A stretch of 64,000 bases of DNA. Source: Stenotrophobium rhamnosiphilum (GTDB lineage Bacteria; Pseudomonadota; Gammaproteobacteria; Nevskiales; Nevskiaceae). The stretch is taken from contig NZ_QANS01000006.1 of NCBI RefSeq assembly GCF_003052265.1, forward strand, positions 4,758 through 68,757. The letters run 5' to 3'. Under the pieces are notes generated by a model that saw only the letters and a list, made by a program, of their open reading frames with translations, made no database searches and was not told where the DNA came from. The position numbers were made by a program, and so were the translations under genes. Shown here piece after piece: positions 1-8,365 of this stretch. How positions within the stretch are numbered: position 1 is the stretch's first letter; the number at the start of each line of letters is the position of its first letter.

Positions 1-319
1 CGTTACCCGTGTTGGTAACCGTGTGCGGGAAGTAAACCGTAGTACCCGGTGCCGAGTTCACAGTCTGAGGTGCCGTCAGGCTAATACCAGCAACCTGAGC
101 AACGGTGGTTTCAACCAGGTTTGAAGTGGTTGAACGAGTAATACCAGCGTCGTCCTGATAGGTGGCGCTGGCTTGGTTGCCAATCGTCGTCCCTGCAGGC
201 GGCGCAGCCGCGTACGCAAACCCGGCCATTGTTAGCAGTGCTAACCAGAGCCAGATTCGAGCAGTAAACTGCCCCAACGCGCCGCGCGAAGGCGGTGCAC
301 TATTTCTGTAGCTATTCAT
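1..319 (-). CDS. DUF11-type repeat surface/secreted protein, N-terminal part (runs off window)
   Basis: Partial gene reading leftward off the window; 106 codons are visible. The start ATG at 319-317 is preceded by AGGGTGA. The first ~45 residues hold a basic stretch and a hydrophobic segment (IWLWLALLTMAGFAYAAAP) that looks like a signal peptide cleaved near AYA-AAP. The mature part reads GTTIGNQASATYQDDAG, then SNLVETTV and FPHTVTNTGN, the pattern typical of DUF11/conserved-repeat proteins built of tandem immunoglobulin-like domains. Such proteins are exported and often very long; size and anchoring cannot be seen here. Function unknown; a structural surface role is inference from the family. 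Confidence 0.72.
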   Translation of the reverse strand, partial: MNSYRNSAPPSRGALGQFTARIWLWLALLTMAGFAYAAAPPAGTTIGNQASATYQDDAGITRSTTSNLVETTVAQVAGISLTAPQTVNSAPGTTVYFPHTVTNTGN

Positions 320-674
320 AAAAATTTCACCCTATTTAAAGATGCCCCGAGCGGGCCAAAAATCCGGTTTGTCCCCGGAGCCAAAAAAATCAGCGCGGCA
401 ACTCCTGCACGCGCACGCGATACACAAAACGCTGCTCACCACCTGCAACAAGGGAAGACAAATTTATCCACAAGGAATATGCGGTGGGTCACACTTCCAG
501 CGATCCCAAAAACCAGTCTCGAACTCAACTGGCGAGCAGCCAAACTCCTCGCAAGTACGAATGCGCAAATTTGAGGGAATTTAGAAGGGATGCTTTGCTG
601 CTCTGAGGAGCGCGCTTGTCCTTTTCGGACCTTTTAACAGCGGCAGGACCTAAGCGCTGCAAAACCAACGGGCA
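320..674. other. Intergenic stretch without a convincing gene
   Basis: About 350 bp lie between the start of the DUF11-type gene and the terminator of the SWIB gene. The one open frame (342-584, +) has no ribosome-binding site, a composition unlike the real genes and no recognisable motif, so it is not called. The left end must hold the leftward promoter of the DUF11 gene; I could not pick out convincing -35/-10 boxes. Confidence 0.5.
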
Positions 675-702
675 TAAAAAAACGGGCGCATTAAGCGCCC
701 GT
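675..702 (-). terminator. Rho-independent terminator of the SWIB gene
   Basis: The stem ACGGGCGC/GCGCCCGT (682-702) with loop ATTAA is followed, reading leftward, by a run of six T. It lies 28 bp after the stop codon of the SWIB gene. Confidence 0.8.
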
Positions 703-729
703 CAGGTGTACCACTATCTCTTTTTAGCT

Positions 730-1161
730 TTAGCTAATGTGCTTGCTGACCAATTTGGTCATTTCAAACATGTTAACGCTGGCCTTGCCGCCAAAGATTT
801 TCTTCAGCTTTTCGTCAGCATTGATCTGACGCTTGTTCTTTTGATCTTGCAGGCCGAACTTCTTGATGTAGGCCCAAAGATTCTTGGTGATCTGGCCACG
901 CGGAATCGCCTTGTTGCCTACAACTTCAGCCAAGGTCGCGCTGGGGGTCACTGGCTTCATCAACGCTGCGCTAGGCTTACGCTTAGCTTTCTTCGCTGCT
1001 GGCTTCTTAGCTGCAACTTTCTTAGGGGCGGCTTTCTTAGGAGCTGCCTTCTTTGCTGCTGGCTTCTTAGCCGCAGGCTTCTTCTTTGCTACAACCTTCT
1101 TTGCTACTGCCTTCTTAGCTGCAGGCTTTTTGGCCGCAGGCTTCTTCTTTGCTTTTGCCAT
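730..1161 (-). CDS. SWIB/MDM2-domain protein with Lys/Ala/Pro-rich histone-like N-terminal arm
   Basis: 143 aa. Residues 1-60 are almost only K, A, P and V (repeats of the AAKKPAAKK type), like bacterial histone H1/AlgP tails. Residues ~62-143 form a SWIB domain: LAEVVGNKAIPRGQITKNLW, then IKKFGLQD, INADEKLKKIFGG and MFEMTKLVSKHI. The SWIB fold is a small protein-interaction module known from chromatin remodellers and from chlamydial and proteobacterial small proteins. Coupling to a polycationic arm suggests DNA binding or nucleoid compaction, which is inference. It lies directly downstream of a 52-aa pure H1-like protein with a hairpin between the two genes. High A/K codon use reflects composition rather than transfer. 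Confidence 0.88.
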   Translation of the reverse strand: MAKAKKKPAAKKPAAKKAVAKKVVAKKKPAAKKPAAKKAAPKKAAPKKVAAKKPAAKKAKRKPSAALMKPVTPSATLAEVVGNKAIPRGQITKNLWAYIKKFGLQDQKNKRQINADEKLKKIFGGKASVNMFEMTKLVSKHIS

Positions 1162-1180
1162 GTTACGTACTCCGTTTAAA

Positions 1181-1208
1181 GAAAACGCCCGGGTGGTATC
1201 CCCGGGCG
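1181..1208 (-). terminator. Hairpin terminator/attenuator between the H1-like and SWIB genes
   Basis: The stem CGCCCGGG/CCCGGGCG (1186-1193 with 1201-1208) has a 7-nt loop and is followed leftward by TTTTC. It sits 17 bp after the stop of the 52-aa gene and 25 bp before the SWIB start, so it probably ends or attenuates the first transcript. Confidence 0.72.
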
Positions 1209-1224
1209 GTTAATCAAGCGTCAT

Positions 1225-1383
1225 TTACTTCTTCTTTGCTGCTTTTTTGACGGCTTTCTTAGCAACTTTTTTGACGGCCTTCTTAGCAACTTTCTTGACG
1301 GCCTTCTTTGCGACTTTCTTTACGGCTTTCTTAGCAACTTTCTTAGCCGGGGCTTTCTTTGCAGCTTTTTTCTTAGCAACCAT
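1225..1383 (-). CDS. 52-aa histone H1-like Lys/Ala/Val-rich protein
   Basis: A very small gene: ATG at 1383-1381, TAA at 1227-1225, 52 residues. The protein is MVAKKKAAKKAPAKK followed by three near-perfect 8-residue units (AVKKVAKK) and AVKKAAKKK. Apart from the initial Met and one Pro it contains only K, A and V. Upstream CGGAGATTCACA gives a GGAG ribosome site 6 nt before the ATG. The composition matches bacterial H1-like nucleoid proteins and the tails of AlgP/HctB. No acidic or aromatic residue is present, so it is expected to be unfolded in solution and to bind nucleic acid by charge (inference). The next gene (SWIB) carries a related arm. Confidence 0.85.
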   Translation of the reverse strand: MVAKKKAAKKAPAKKVAKKAVKKVAKKAVKKVAKKAVKKVAKKAVKKAAKKK

Positions 1384-1610
1384 TGTGAATCTCCGCTTGT
1401 GATGGAGGCTAGAATTTACCCGACATTAATAAGGAATTTCAAACATGACGCTTTAAGCCTGTTTTACGAGGCTTTAAAACTTCATCTGAAAATTGCCCTT
1501 GATGTAGCTCATAAAAAACCCACGTATCCACAGCTTGTTCAGAATGCGAAAAATTATTTTCCCTAGGGAAATACGTGTTTTTAAGCTCGCAATTACACAA
1601 ATTGAAACAA
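1384..1610. other. Promoter-side intergenic region of the H1-like gene
   Basis: An A+T-rich gap with no plausible gene. It contains an imperfect inverted repeat, TTTAAGCCT (1452-1460) with AGGCTTTAAA (1469-1478), about 70 bp upstream of the H1-like start. This could be an operator or part of a leader. No clear promoter boxes could be assigned. Confidence 0.4.
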
Positions 1611-1644
1611 ACAAAAACGCCGCGTTATGTGCTAGCGCGGCGTT
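1611..1644 (-). terminator. Terminator of the marR-nodT-emrA-emrB operon
   Basis: Arms AACGCCGCG (1616-1624) and CGCGGCGTT (1636-1644) flank an 11-nt loop; leftward the stem runs straight into GTTTTTGT. AATTTTTG on the other side makes it potentially bidirectional. It lies ~95 bp beyond the emrB stop. Confidence 0.75.
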
Positions 1645-1737
1645 AATTTTTGTCGCTTTTTGGGCTAAAAATCGGCTGAAATTCGATGCGCAAAATTTTC
1701 TTGGTTTTGGAAATTTTGCGCAGACTTCGCCCCATTT

Positions 1738-3285
1738 TTAATGCGCACCCTCCGCACCCTTGCTTCCAAATGGTGGTTTTGTCAGCCATAAAATTGGAAT
1801 GATGACGATGAAAAGCACGCCATAAAATCTGAACATATCGTTAGCTGCCATCGTCATCGCTTGCTTCATCGTGACGCTTTCGACATAGCTCATCATGTTG
1901 CCCGCAGTGATGCCCATCGACTGCAAATGCGATTGATATTGCTCCCACCCAGCAGACTGCGTATTCACATGCTCAGCTAATACAGTGTGGTGATACCTGC
2001 CGCGGTCTTCCCACATCCAAGTACTGACTGCAGTGGAAATGCTGCCGCCAATCGTGCGTACGAAACCCGATAGACCTGATGCAGCTGCAATCTCGTGCGG
2101 CCTGAGGTCCGACATGATGACTTGGCTAATCGGCACGAAGAAGAACGCGATACCCACTCCCTGGAAGAATCGCGGCATCGCGTACTGCACGAAGCTCGCC
2201 TGATCTGTGCGCGTTGCCGCCCAGAACGATGAGATTGCGAATATTGAAAAGGAGAACGTGAGGGCGTAACGCAAATCCACGCGATTGATGTTCTTGCCAA
2301 CAATCGGCGCAAGTATCACTGGAAGAATACCGACGACCGCCGTCGCCAAACCTGCATTTGAAGACGTGTACCCAATCGTGGTTTGCAACCAAAGCGGGAA
2401 AATCACGCTGATGCCGAAGAAGCCAAAGATGCCCAAGCCCATTCCAATGAGACCAAATCGGAAATTGCGGTGCTTGAACAAACTTAGATCCACCACCGGG
2501 TGCTTCTCAGTGAGCTCCCATGCGATCAGGAAGGTCAGCGCAATCACAGCTGTCACGCCCAAGGCCACGATGACTGGTGAGCTGAACCAGTCGAGATCAT
2601 TACCGTTGTCCAACATGAACTGCAGGCTGCCGACGCCTAGAAACAGCAGACACAGTCCCACAGCATCAATCGGCATCTTAACGATGGTCGATTCGCGTTT
2701 GCGCATGAACGACCAAGTGACGACCGCAGCGAAGATGCCAATCGGCACGTTGATATAGAAAATCCACGGCCACGAAAAATTATCGGTGAGCCAACCGCCC
2801 ATGATCGGCCCGAATACCGGCGCAACGATGACCGTAACGCCCCAGATGGCTAAACCCATCCCGCGCTTTTCCGGCGGATAGTTGGACATTATTAAAGACT
2901 GCGACAGCGGCACCATTGGCCCCGATACCAAGCCCTGCATCAGTCGGAAGAACACCAACATGTGCATCGATGTGGCTAAACCGCAAAGCATCGAGAAGAT
3001 GACAAACATCAGCACTGAAACCGTAAACGTACGGACTTCGCCATAGCGTTTAGCGATCCAGCCCGTCAGTGGCTGCATCACCGCTGCTGCCAGCGAGTAA
3101 GAACTGATCGCCCAAGTTCCTTCTGTTGGGCTTACGCCCAAGCTACCTGCGATATTGGGCACCGACACATTGACGATGGTGGTGTCGAGCACTTCCATGA
3201 ACACGGACAGCGCGATACCCACCGTCAGTAAAACCAACGGCGCGCCTTTCAGCGGAACAGGAGCAGTTTGTGCAGCGGTGCTCAC
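1738..3285 (-). CDS. emrB: DHA2-family MFS multidrug efflux permease (EmrB/QacA type)
   Basis: 515 aa, inner membrane, 14 predicted hydrophobic segments. It exports drugs or toxic organics by proton antiport and works with a periplasmic adaptor and an outer-membrane channel. Visible family motifs are LDTTIVNVSVPNIAG in helix 1 (motif D1, residues ~33-47), AVMQPLTGWIAKRYG (motif A) and GWRWIF-like SWPWIFYINVPIG (motif C area). The start is GTG at 3285-3283, with GAG 6 nt upstream, only 7 bp after the emrA stop, so translation is probably coupled. The operon order marR-nodT-emrA-emrB is the usual tripartite EmrAB set; substrate unknown. Confidence 0.93.
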   Translation of the reverse strand: MSTAAQTAPVPLKGAPLVLLTVGIALSVFMEVLDTTIVNVSVPNIAGSLGVSPTEGTWAISSYSLAAAVMQPLTGWIAKRYGEVRTFTVSVLMFVIFSMLCGLATSMHMLVFFRLMQGLVSGPMVPLSQSLIMSNYPPEKRGMGLAIWGVTVIVAPVFGPIMGGWLTDNFSWPWIFYINVPIGIFAAVVTWSFMRKRESTIVKMPIDAVGLCLLFLGVGSLQFMLDNGNDLDWFSSPVIVALGVTAVIALTFLIAWELTEKHPVVDLSLFKHRNFRFGLIGMGLGIFGFFGISVIFPLWLQTTIGYTSSNAGLATAVVGILPVILAPIVGKNINRVDLRYALTFSFSIFAISSFWAATRTDQASFVQYAMPRFFQGVGIAFFFVPISQVIMSDLRPHEIAAASGLSGFVRTIGGSISTAVSTWMWEDRGRYHHTVLAEHVNTQSAGWEQYQSHLQSMGITAGNMMSYVESVTMKQAMTMAANDMFRFYGVLFIVIIPILWLTKPPFGSKGAEGAH

Positions 3286-3292
3286 TACAATC

Positions 3293-4489
3293 TCAGCGCT
3301 TGTTGCCAGAAGGCATGTTGGCGCGAATCACAGCGTCGGCTTCTGCTTCTGCTTTTTCCAGATCCTGCACATAGACTTCCGTGCTCGCTACTGCCTGCGC
3401 TGCCGATGCAACCGCAAGCACAGAACCAGAACGATCACTGGTATCGACTTTCACTGTCGTCGACAAACCAATGCGTAGCGGATATTTCTGCAATTGCTGC
3501 TCATCTAATGTGATGCGCACAGGCACACGCTGAACGACTTTGATCCAGTTACCTGAAGCGTTCTGTGGTGGCAGCAACGCAAACGCGCTGCCCGTACCTG
3601 CGCCAAGCCCTGCAACCTTGCCTTGGAATTTAACGCTGCTGCCATAAGCATCCGCATCAACCTCAACGGGCTGCCCAATACGCAGATGTTTCAGCTGCAC
3701 TTCTTTAAAGTTCGCATCGATCCACAAATTATGTAGCGGGATCACACTCATCAAAGCCTGGCCTGGCTGCACATGCTGGCCAACTTGCACCGCACGCTGA
3801 GCCACATAGCCCGTCACCGGCGACACAATCGCAGCGCGCTGTGCGCCGATCCATGCATCGCGGAAGACAGCTTTGGCCTGCAACACGGATGGATTTTCGG
3901 CTAACGAGGTGCCATCAACCAAAGCGTGTGCACCAGCGCTTTGGCGCTTAACCATATCGAGCGCGGCATTGGCATTTTTTACAGCCTCCCGCGCGTGTGC
4001 GACTTCTTCAGGTGAGATCGCACGTGCAGCGAGCAAGGGCTCGCGACGCGCCAAATCTGCTTGCGCGCGATCCAGATCAAGCTGACGACTCGTCAGCGCG
4101 GCATCGTTCTGCCCGGCTACCTCCACCAACTGACGCGCCTGACGCACAGCTTGCCCCAATGCACTCTTGGCTTTCGCAAATGACACCTGTGCATCGGTAG
4201 GATCGAGCTTCACCAACACCTGCCCGGCTTTCACCATCTGCGTGTCATCAGCAAAAACCGCAATCACCGTACCCGGCACCTGCGTAGAAATCGAAACCTG
4301 ATTGCCTGCGACGTAAGCATCGTCGGTGGTCTCGCGCTTGGAGAACACAAACAACCAAAGCAGCAACCAGATGATGCCAATCGTGAGAAAGATCGTGCCA
4401 ATGATCAGCAGTACGCGTTGGCGCTTGCCATTGCTTGGTTCAGCAGCATTGGCGGCAGATTCGTTGGCGGTATGAATGTTGTTACGCAT
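3293..4489 (-). CDS. emrA: HlyD-family periplasmic adaptor, EmrA type
   Basis: 398 aa. One N-terminal membrane anchor (LLIIGTIFLTIGIIWLLLWL, residues ~27-46) is followed by KRETTDDAYVAGNQVSISTQ, the hallmark start of EmrA adaptors. Then come a lipoyl half-motif (VPGTVIAVFADDTQMVKAGQ), an alpha-helical hairpin (~95-190), the second lipoyl half (IVSPVTGYVAQRAVQVGQ), and a beta-barrel with WIDANFKEVQLKHLRIGQ. It bridges the inner-membrane EmrB and the NodT-type outer channel encoded upstream. It lies 19 bp after the nodT stop and 7 bp before emrB. Confidence 0.93.
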   Translation of the reverse strand: MRNNIHTANESAANAAEPSNGKRQRVLLIIGTIFLTIGIIWLLLWLFVFSKRETTDDAYVAGNQVSISTQVPGTVIAVFADDTQMVKAGQVLVKLDPTDAQVSFAKAKSALGQAVRQARQLVEVAGQNDAALTSRQLDLDRAQADLARREPLLAARAISPEEVAHAREAVKNANAALDMVKRQSAGAHALVDGTSLAENPSVLQAKAVFRDAWIGAQRAAIVSPVTGYVAQRAVQVGQHVQPGQALMSVIPLHNLWIDANFKEVQLKHLRIGQPVEVDADAYGSSVKFQGKVAGLGAGTGSAFALLPPQNASGNWIKVVQRVPVRITLDEQQLQKYPLRIGLSTTVKVDTSDRSGSVLAVASAAQAVASTEVYVQDLEKAEAEADAVIRANMPSGNKR

Positions 4490-4508
4490 GGGAATATTCC
4501 GGACTAAT

Positions 4509-5936
4509 TCAGTTTGTTTGTTCAGGCTTTGTCGAAGGGACGTAACCGCCGCCTAGCGCTTTAGCCATTGCGATGTCTGCAGAGATCGCTTGTGTGTTGA
4601 GGACCAACATCGCGTCGAGCTGCTGCTGATACGTCACATCAACTTGCAGCGGCACACGCAAATCCGTGAGCCCTTGTTTCTCGCGCGCCAGCGCGCTGTC
4701 GAACTGCGCCTTGGCTGCGACCAACTGCGTGTTGCGCTCTTGGCGCAGCGCATTGATCTGCTGCGCGGTGAGCGCTTGCGTCGCGAGATCGCGTGCGGCA
4801 TCCAGCAAGGTTGTGTTGTACGAGGCCACCGCTGAGTCGAGCTGCGCCTGGCTGATGCCATAACGCGCACGGATCAATCCGCCATCAAAAATCGGAAGAT
4901 GCAGCGCTGGACCAAAATTGAACACGCTGCTTGATGCACGCATCAGCTTGCTCATGTCGATCGCAGAAAGACCGGCCAAAGCATTAATCGTGATATCTGG
5001 AAAGAACTCCGCGCGCGCTTGATCAACACTGCGTGCGGCGGACTCCACTTGCCAACGGCTGGCGATGATGTCGGGACGACGTGCGATCAGATCGATGCTG
5101 ACATTGGCGGGCAGTTGCGCATCAACAATCGGCAGCGGTTTTGACTGCAATGCCGGCAACTGCTCAGGCGAGACGCCGACGAGTGCTGCGAGTGCTACAC
5201 GACGCAACTTGGCAGAGCCTTCCAACTGCACGATCTGCTCACGTGCCAATGCAACATCAGAATCCGCTTGAGACAAATGATCCTGCGGATCGATGCCACT
5301 CTTAACGCGCAGTTCGCTCAATTCACGAATCTTCACCGCGCCGCGTGTTACGACCTGCGCCACTTCAAGGCGCGCTTGATCGGACTGCAAACCGAAATAA
5401 GCGTCTGCAACGGCCGTCGTCAGTGCTAGCCCAGCTGCTGCGTTCTCTGCTTCTGCCGCGTGCATTTGATCGACGACCGATTCAATCTGCGCATGCTGCT
5501 TGCCCCACCAATCAAAGGTGTAGCTGAATTTCAAACCGAGGTCGGCCTGCGAGTACCAATTGAACCCAAGGAACTGCGGCGGGATCAAACCACTGTCGCT
5601 GATGCGCTGACGCGTCCACGTTGCATTGGCATCTGCACGCACGCCTGCTGCTGCACTCGCAGCACGCACGGTTTGCACAGCACTGTCAAAACGCGTTTGT
5701 GCCGCAGCGAGTGTTGGCGAACCTTTCAAAGCCAGATCAATCAGTGCATCCAATTGCGGATCGTTGTAACGCTTCCACCACTGCGCATCGGGCCACTTGC
5801 CGTTCGCAGGCGTGTTGACGCCCGCCATAGGCACTTCCTTATTAAGCTTCGGCGGCTGCGGTTTGCCCGGCAGGCCCGCGCAAGCAGCGAGCATCGCGCT
5901 AGCGGCTGTAGCCACCAGCAGCTTTTTGTTGATCAT
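4509..5936 (-). CDS. NodT-family outer-membrane efflux channel lipoprotein
   Basis: 475 aa. The signal peptide ends in a lipobox, MLAAC (Cys19), so it is lipid-anchored. Two TolC-type repeats follow: WWKRYNDPQLDALIDLALKGS opens the first and GLDLRVPLQVDVTYQQQLDA-like sequence closes the last. IARRPDIIASRWQVESAAR is diagnostic of the OprM/NodT family. A trimer would form the outer-membrane exit duct for EmrAB. Its ATG overlaps the marR stop by 4 bp (ATGA), with GGAGGAAAATC as ribosome site inside marR, so the two are translationally coupled. Confidence 0.92.
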   Translation of the reverse strand: MINKKLLVATAASAMLAACAGLPGKPQPPKLNKEVPMAGVNTPANGKWPDAQWWKRYNDPQLDALIDLALKGSPTLAAAQTRFDSAVQTVRAASAAAGVRADANATWTRQRISDSGLIPPQFLGFNWYSQADLGLKFSYTFDWWGKQHAQIESVVDQMHAAEAENAAAGLALTTAVADAYFGLQSDQARLEVAQVVTRGAVKIRELSELRVKSGIDPQDHLSQADSDVALAREQIVQLEGSAKLRRVALAALVGVSPEQLPALQSKPLPIVDAQLPANVSIDLIARRPDIIASRWQVESAARSVDQARAEFFPDITINALAGLSAIDMSKLMRASSSVFNFGPALHLPIFDGGLIRARYGISQAQLDSAVASYNTTLLDAARDLATQALTAQQINALRQERNTQLVAAKAQFDSALAREKQGLTDLRVPLQVDVTYQQQLDAMLVLNTQAISADIAMAKALGGGYVPSTKPEQTN

Positions 5937-6475
5937 GATTTTCCTCCGCGTGCGCTCGCTTCCAGCGAGGCCGCGATTTTCTTAAGCCCTTCAGTCATCG
6001 TCTCCTTCTCATCGACAGACAAGATCGAGAGAAACGACGAGAGCTTGGGATGAAACTGCGGCAACAAGCGCTTCACCAGCGCCTCACCGTCCTGAGTGAT
6101 AGCGAGCACGATGCGCCGACGATCGACATCACTCGCATAACGCGTGACCCAACCGCGCTCAACTAAAGAGTCGACAATGCGCGTCATATTGGTACGGCTC
6201 TGCGTCGCGAACTGACTCAAGTCACTCGGATGCGCCTGGCCTTCCGGACTGCAGAACAACTGCATCAGCGTGCGGAAGTCGGTCTCGTTGAGACCATGCG
6301 GCCGCAACATGCCGTCAAAGCGCGCAGACATATCCGCGGCGACGTTATGAATCAATCGCACGAGACGAATATCGTCCTTCGGCGCACCGGGAATGATGGC
6401 GCTGACGCGCCTCACTGCGGAGTCGATCTGCTCAACAACCGCGCAGGTCGTAGATGGGGAATCGGGTTTGGACAT
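5933..6475 (-). CDS. MarR-family transcriptional regulator of the efflux operon
   Basis: 180 aa. The winged-helix core is visible: LSQFATQSRTNMTRIVDSLV (recognition helix) then ERGWVTRYASDVDRRRIV, with the D-x-R-R wing signature at DVDRRR. The ~30 residue N-terminal extension precedes IRLVRLIHNVAADMS. Its own start lies 11 bp from a near-perfect 26-bp palindrome (6486-6511), so autorepression and repression of the downstream efflux genes, relieved by a phenolic or other aromatic ligand, is the expected logic. This is a family inference; the ligand is unknown. Confidence 0.92.
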   Translation of the reverse strand: MSKPDSPSTTCAVVEQIDSAVRRVSAIIPGAPKDDIRLVRLIHNVAADMSARFDGMLRPHGLNETDFRTLMQLFCSPEGQAHPSDLSQFATQSRTNMTRIVDSLVERGWVTRYASDVDRRRIVLAITQDGEALVKRLLPQFHPKLSSFLSILSVDEKETMTEGLKKIAASLEASARGGKS

Positions 6476-6485
6476 GGTTTACAAA

Positions 6486-6511
6486 CTAATAATTCACTAA
6501 TGAACTATTAG
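6486..6511. promoter_or_regulatory. MarR-type operator palindrome
   Basis: Arms CTAATAATTCA (6486-6496) and TGAACTATTAG (6501-6511) are inverted copies with one mismatch, separated by CTAA. The site begins 11 bp upstream of the marR ATG, where a bound dimer would block transcription or ribosome loading. Length, A+T richness and position fit MarR-family operators; the pairing with this regulator is inferred. Confidence 0.8.
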
Positions 6512-6690
6512 CTTAACAACTGACATGCACCCAATCAACGATAAAAAAAGTGTAAATGCCTAGGGAAACTGGACTTATAAAGACCGTATAAAGATGACCT
6601 CCGGGCTCCGGAAGTTTTGTTTTTTAATATTTTCTATTTATTATATTTATTAATTAAATAAAACACTATGCGGGCAGCACTCGGAAAGCC

Positions 6691-6710
6691 GGTTACGCCT
6701 TCGGCTAACC
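6691..6710. repeat. Short REP-like hairpin after cysQ
   Basis: GGTTA(c)GCC-TTC-GGC(t)TAACC folds into a hairpin 12 bp beyond the cysQ stop. It has no T-tract on the expected side, so it is more likely a dispersed palindrome than a strong terminator. Confidence 0.4.
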
Positions 6711-6721
6711 CGCTCTACGGT

Positions 6722-7513
6722 TTATTTTAGGTAAGTTTCCCAGCCGTACTGCGGATCACCAATCACAACGAACCCGGGATTGAGCAGGCTGTCTTTCTGG
6801 TTGTAACGCAGCGGCGTTAATTCCGGCAGACGCAAAATCTTTCCGCCAGCTTCGTCGACCACACAGTGACCGGCAGCTGTGTCCCACTCAGACGTCGGGC
6901 CTGTGCGCGGATACAAATCGGCATCGCCTGCTGCAACCAAACAAATCTTCAACGCGCTACCGCGACTCACTGCTTCATGCGCGGGCAATTTCTCGAGCAA
7001 AGCGTCTAACGCCGCATCTCGATTGTTGCGCGTAATCACAAAGTACGGCACCGCTGGAACTGGCGAACGAATATGGATACGACGCTCAACACCTGCATTT
7101 AATTCAAACGCACCCGCACCGCGCGCAGCGTAGTAACTAATGTTGAACACCGGCACATGCACCACACCGATGATCGCTTCACCATCTTCAACTAATGCAA
7201 TGTTGACGGTGAAGTCGTCGTTGCGCTTCACAAACTCGCGCGTGCCGTCGAGTGGATCGACCAACCAATAGCGCTTCCAGCTTTTGCGAACTTCATAAGG
7301 AATGTTCGCCGCTTCTTCAGATAGCACTGGAATATCTGGCGTGAGTTTTTCCAACGCGGCGCTGATGTACTTATGCGCAGCGAGGTCAGCTTGTGTCAGC
7401 GGTGAATCATCACTCTTCTGCGTCACCGTGAAACTAGTGCGGTAGAAACCCATGATGATCTCACCCGCCTCTTGCGAGATGGCGACAATTTTCTTGGCGA
7501 GGTCCAAATTCAT
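6722..7513 (-). CDS. cysQ: 3'(2'),5'-bisphosphate nucleotidase CysQ (inositol-monophosphatase fold)
   Basis: 263 aa. Hydrolyses 3'-phosphoadenosine 5'-phosphate (PAP) left from sulfotransfer and sulfate assimilation. All Mg-binding motifs are present in order: KSDDSPLTQADLAAH (~33-47), VLSEEA (~62-67), WLVDPLDGTREF (~83-94) and SEWDTAAGHCVVDEAGG (~204-220). The ATG shares one base with the stop of the upstream SDR gene (TAATG), indicating coupling. A PAP phosphatase fits a genome with a sulfotransferase gene (63.9 kb), though the two are far apart. Confidence 0.9.
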   Translation of the reverse strand: MNLDLAKKIVAISQEAGEIIMGFYRTSFTVTQKSDDSPLTQADLAAHKYISAALEKLTPDIPVLSEEAANIPYEVRKSWKRYWLVDPLDGTREFVKRNDDFTVNIALVEDGEAIIGVVHVPVFNISYYAARGAGAFELNAGVERRIHIRSPVPAVPYFVITRNNRDAALDALLEKLPAHEAVSRGSALKICLVAAGDADLYPRTGPTSEWDTAAGHCVVDEAGGKILRLPELTPLRYNQKDSLLNPGFVVIGDPQYGWETYLK

Positions 7514-8208
7514 TAAACGCGACCCGTCACCGGAATCAACGCGCCGGTGATTGCGCGCGCTTCATCTGAAAGCAGAAACACAATCACATCGGCGAGCGCT
7601 TCTGGCGCAACCCAACGACTGAAATCTGCGTCAGGCATATCCGCGCGGTTTTGCGGTGTGTCGATGACGCTGGGCAATACCGCATTCACGGTGATGCCGC
7701 GGTCTTTCACTTCTTCCGACAACGCTTCAGTCAAACGCGCGACGCCAGCCTTTGACGCCGCATAAGGCCCCATACCTGCGCCTGCTTTAGCCGATGCTGC
7801 AGCGCCGATGTTGACGATGCGGCCGCCGCCAACTGCACTGAGCAAATGTGGCAATGCAGCTTTCGATGTCGCGGCCGCGGTCTTGAGATTGATCGTGTGC
7901 AGAAAATCCCAAGTATCGAGACTGCCTTGCTCCAGCGTCTCCCAACGAAAAGTGCCTGCGATATTTACTAGCGCGTTTAGCCCGCCGAACGCGCTCACAA
8001 TTTTGGCAACAGCACCTTGCGCCTCCTCAAACGATGCGAGGTTCACACCGCCAAGCAATAGCGCACCTTCTGGCGTTCCACTTGCGGGCGCTGGCGCGCG
8101 ATCAATCAGCGCAACTTTTGCACCATGTGCAATTGCGACTTGAGCTACGGCGAGACCGAGATTGCCGAAGCCACCGGTGATCACGACTACTTTGCTTTTG
8201 AGTTTCAT
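7513..8208 (-). CDS. Short-chain dehydrogenase/reductase (SDR)
   Basis: 231 aa, classical SDR length. TGGFGNLG (residues ~11-18) is the cofactor glycine motif, LVNIAG replaces the usual NNAG, and the catalytic centre is GAAAS...YAASK (Tyr and Lys present). LIDRAP after the second beta-strand ends in Asp, favouring NAD(H). AAGGATCA precedes the ATG. It forms a two-gene unit with cysQ. Substrate is not deducible. Confidence 0.88.
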   Translation of the reverse strand: MKLKSKVVVITGGFGNLGLAVAQVAIAHGAKVALIDRAPAPASGTPEGALLLGGVNLASFEEAQGAVAKIVSAFGGLNALVNIAGTFRWETLEQGSLDTWDFLHTINLKTAAATSKAALPHLLSAVGGGRIVNIGAAASAKAGAGMGPYAASKAGVARLTEALSEEVKDRGITVNAVLPSVIDTPQNRADMPDADFSRWVAPEALADVIVFLLSDEARAITGALIPVTGRV

Positions 8209-8232
8209 TGATCCTTGCCCTTTATTACTTCC

Positions 8233-8293
8233 GTAGGAGCGCCTCTTAGGCGCGATGGGTCAATCGCCAATCGCGCCTAAGAGGCGCTCCTAC
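8233..8293. repeat. REPIN copy 1 (two REP units in inverted orientation)
   Basis: Two perfect 24-bp arms (8233-8256 and 8270-8293) begin GTAGGAGCG and each carry an internal hairpin GCGCCT-CTT-AGGCGC; the spacer is 13 bp. A second copy with identical arms lies at 56158-56218. Structure and GTAGGAGC head match REP/REPIN elements mobilised by RAYT transposases in pseudomonads and relatives. Confidence 0.85.
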
Positions 8294-8365
8294 AAGACAT
8301 ACATTGAATAAGCCCCATCGTACATTTGATTGCCGATAGATTGAGCGGGCTATAGACGGCAGCCC

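Noticed and set aside
342-584. 80-codon open frame on the plus strand
   Set aside because: No ribosome site, no motif and composition unlike real genes; it sits in the promoter side of the DUF11-type gene.
616-1213. Two long plus-strand frames opposite the SWIB gene
   Set aside because: They are antisense shadows of the Lys/Ala-rich repeats, giving Leu/Cys/Arg- or Phe/Ala-rich nonsense.
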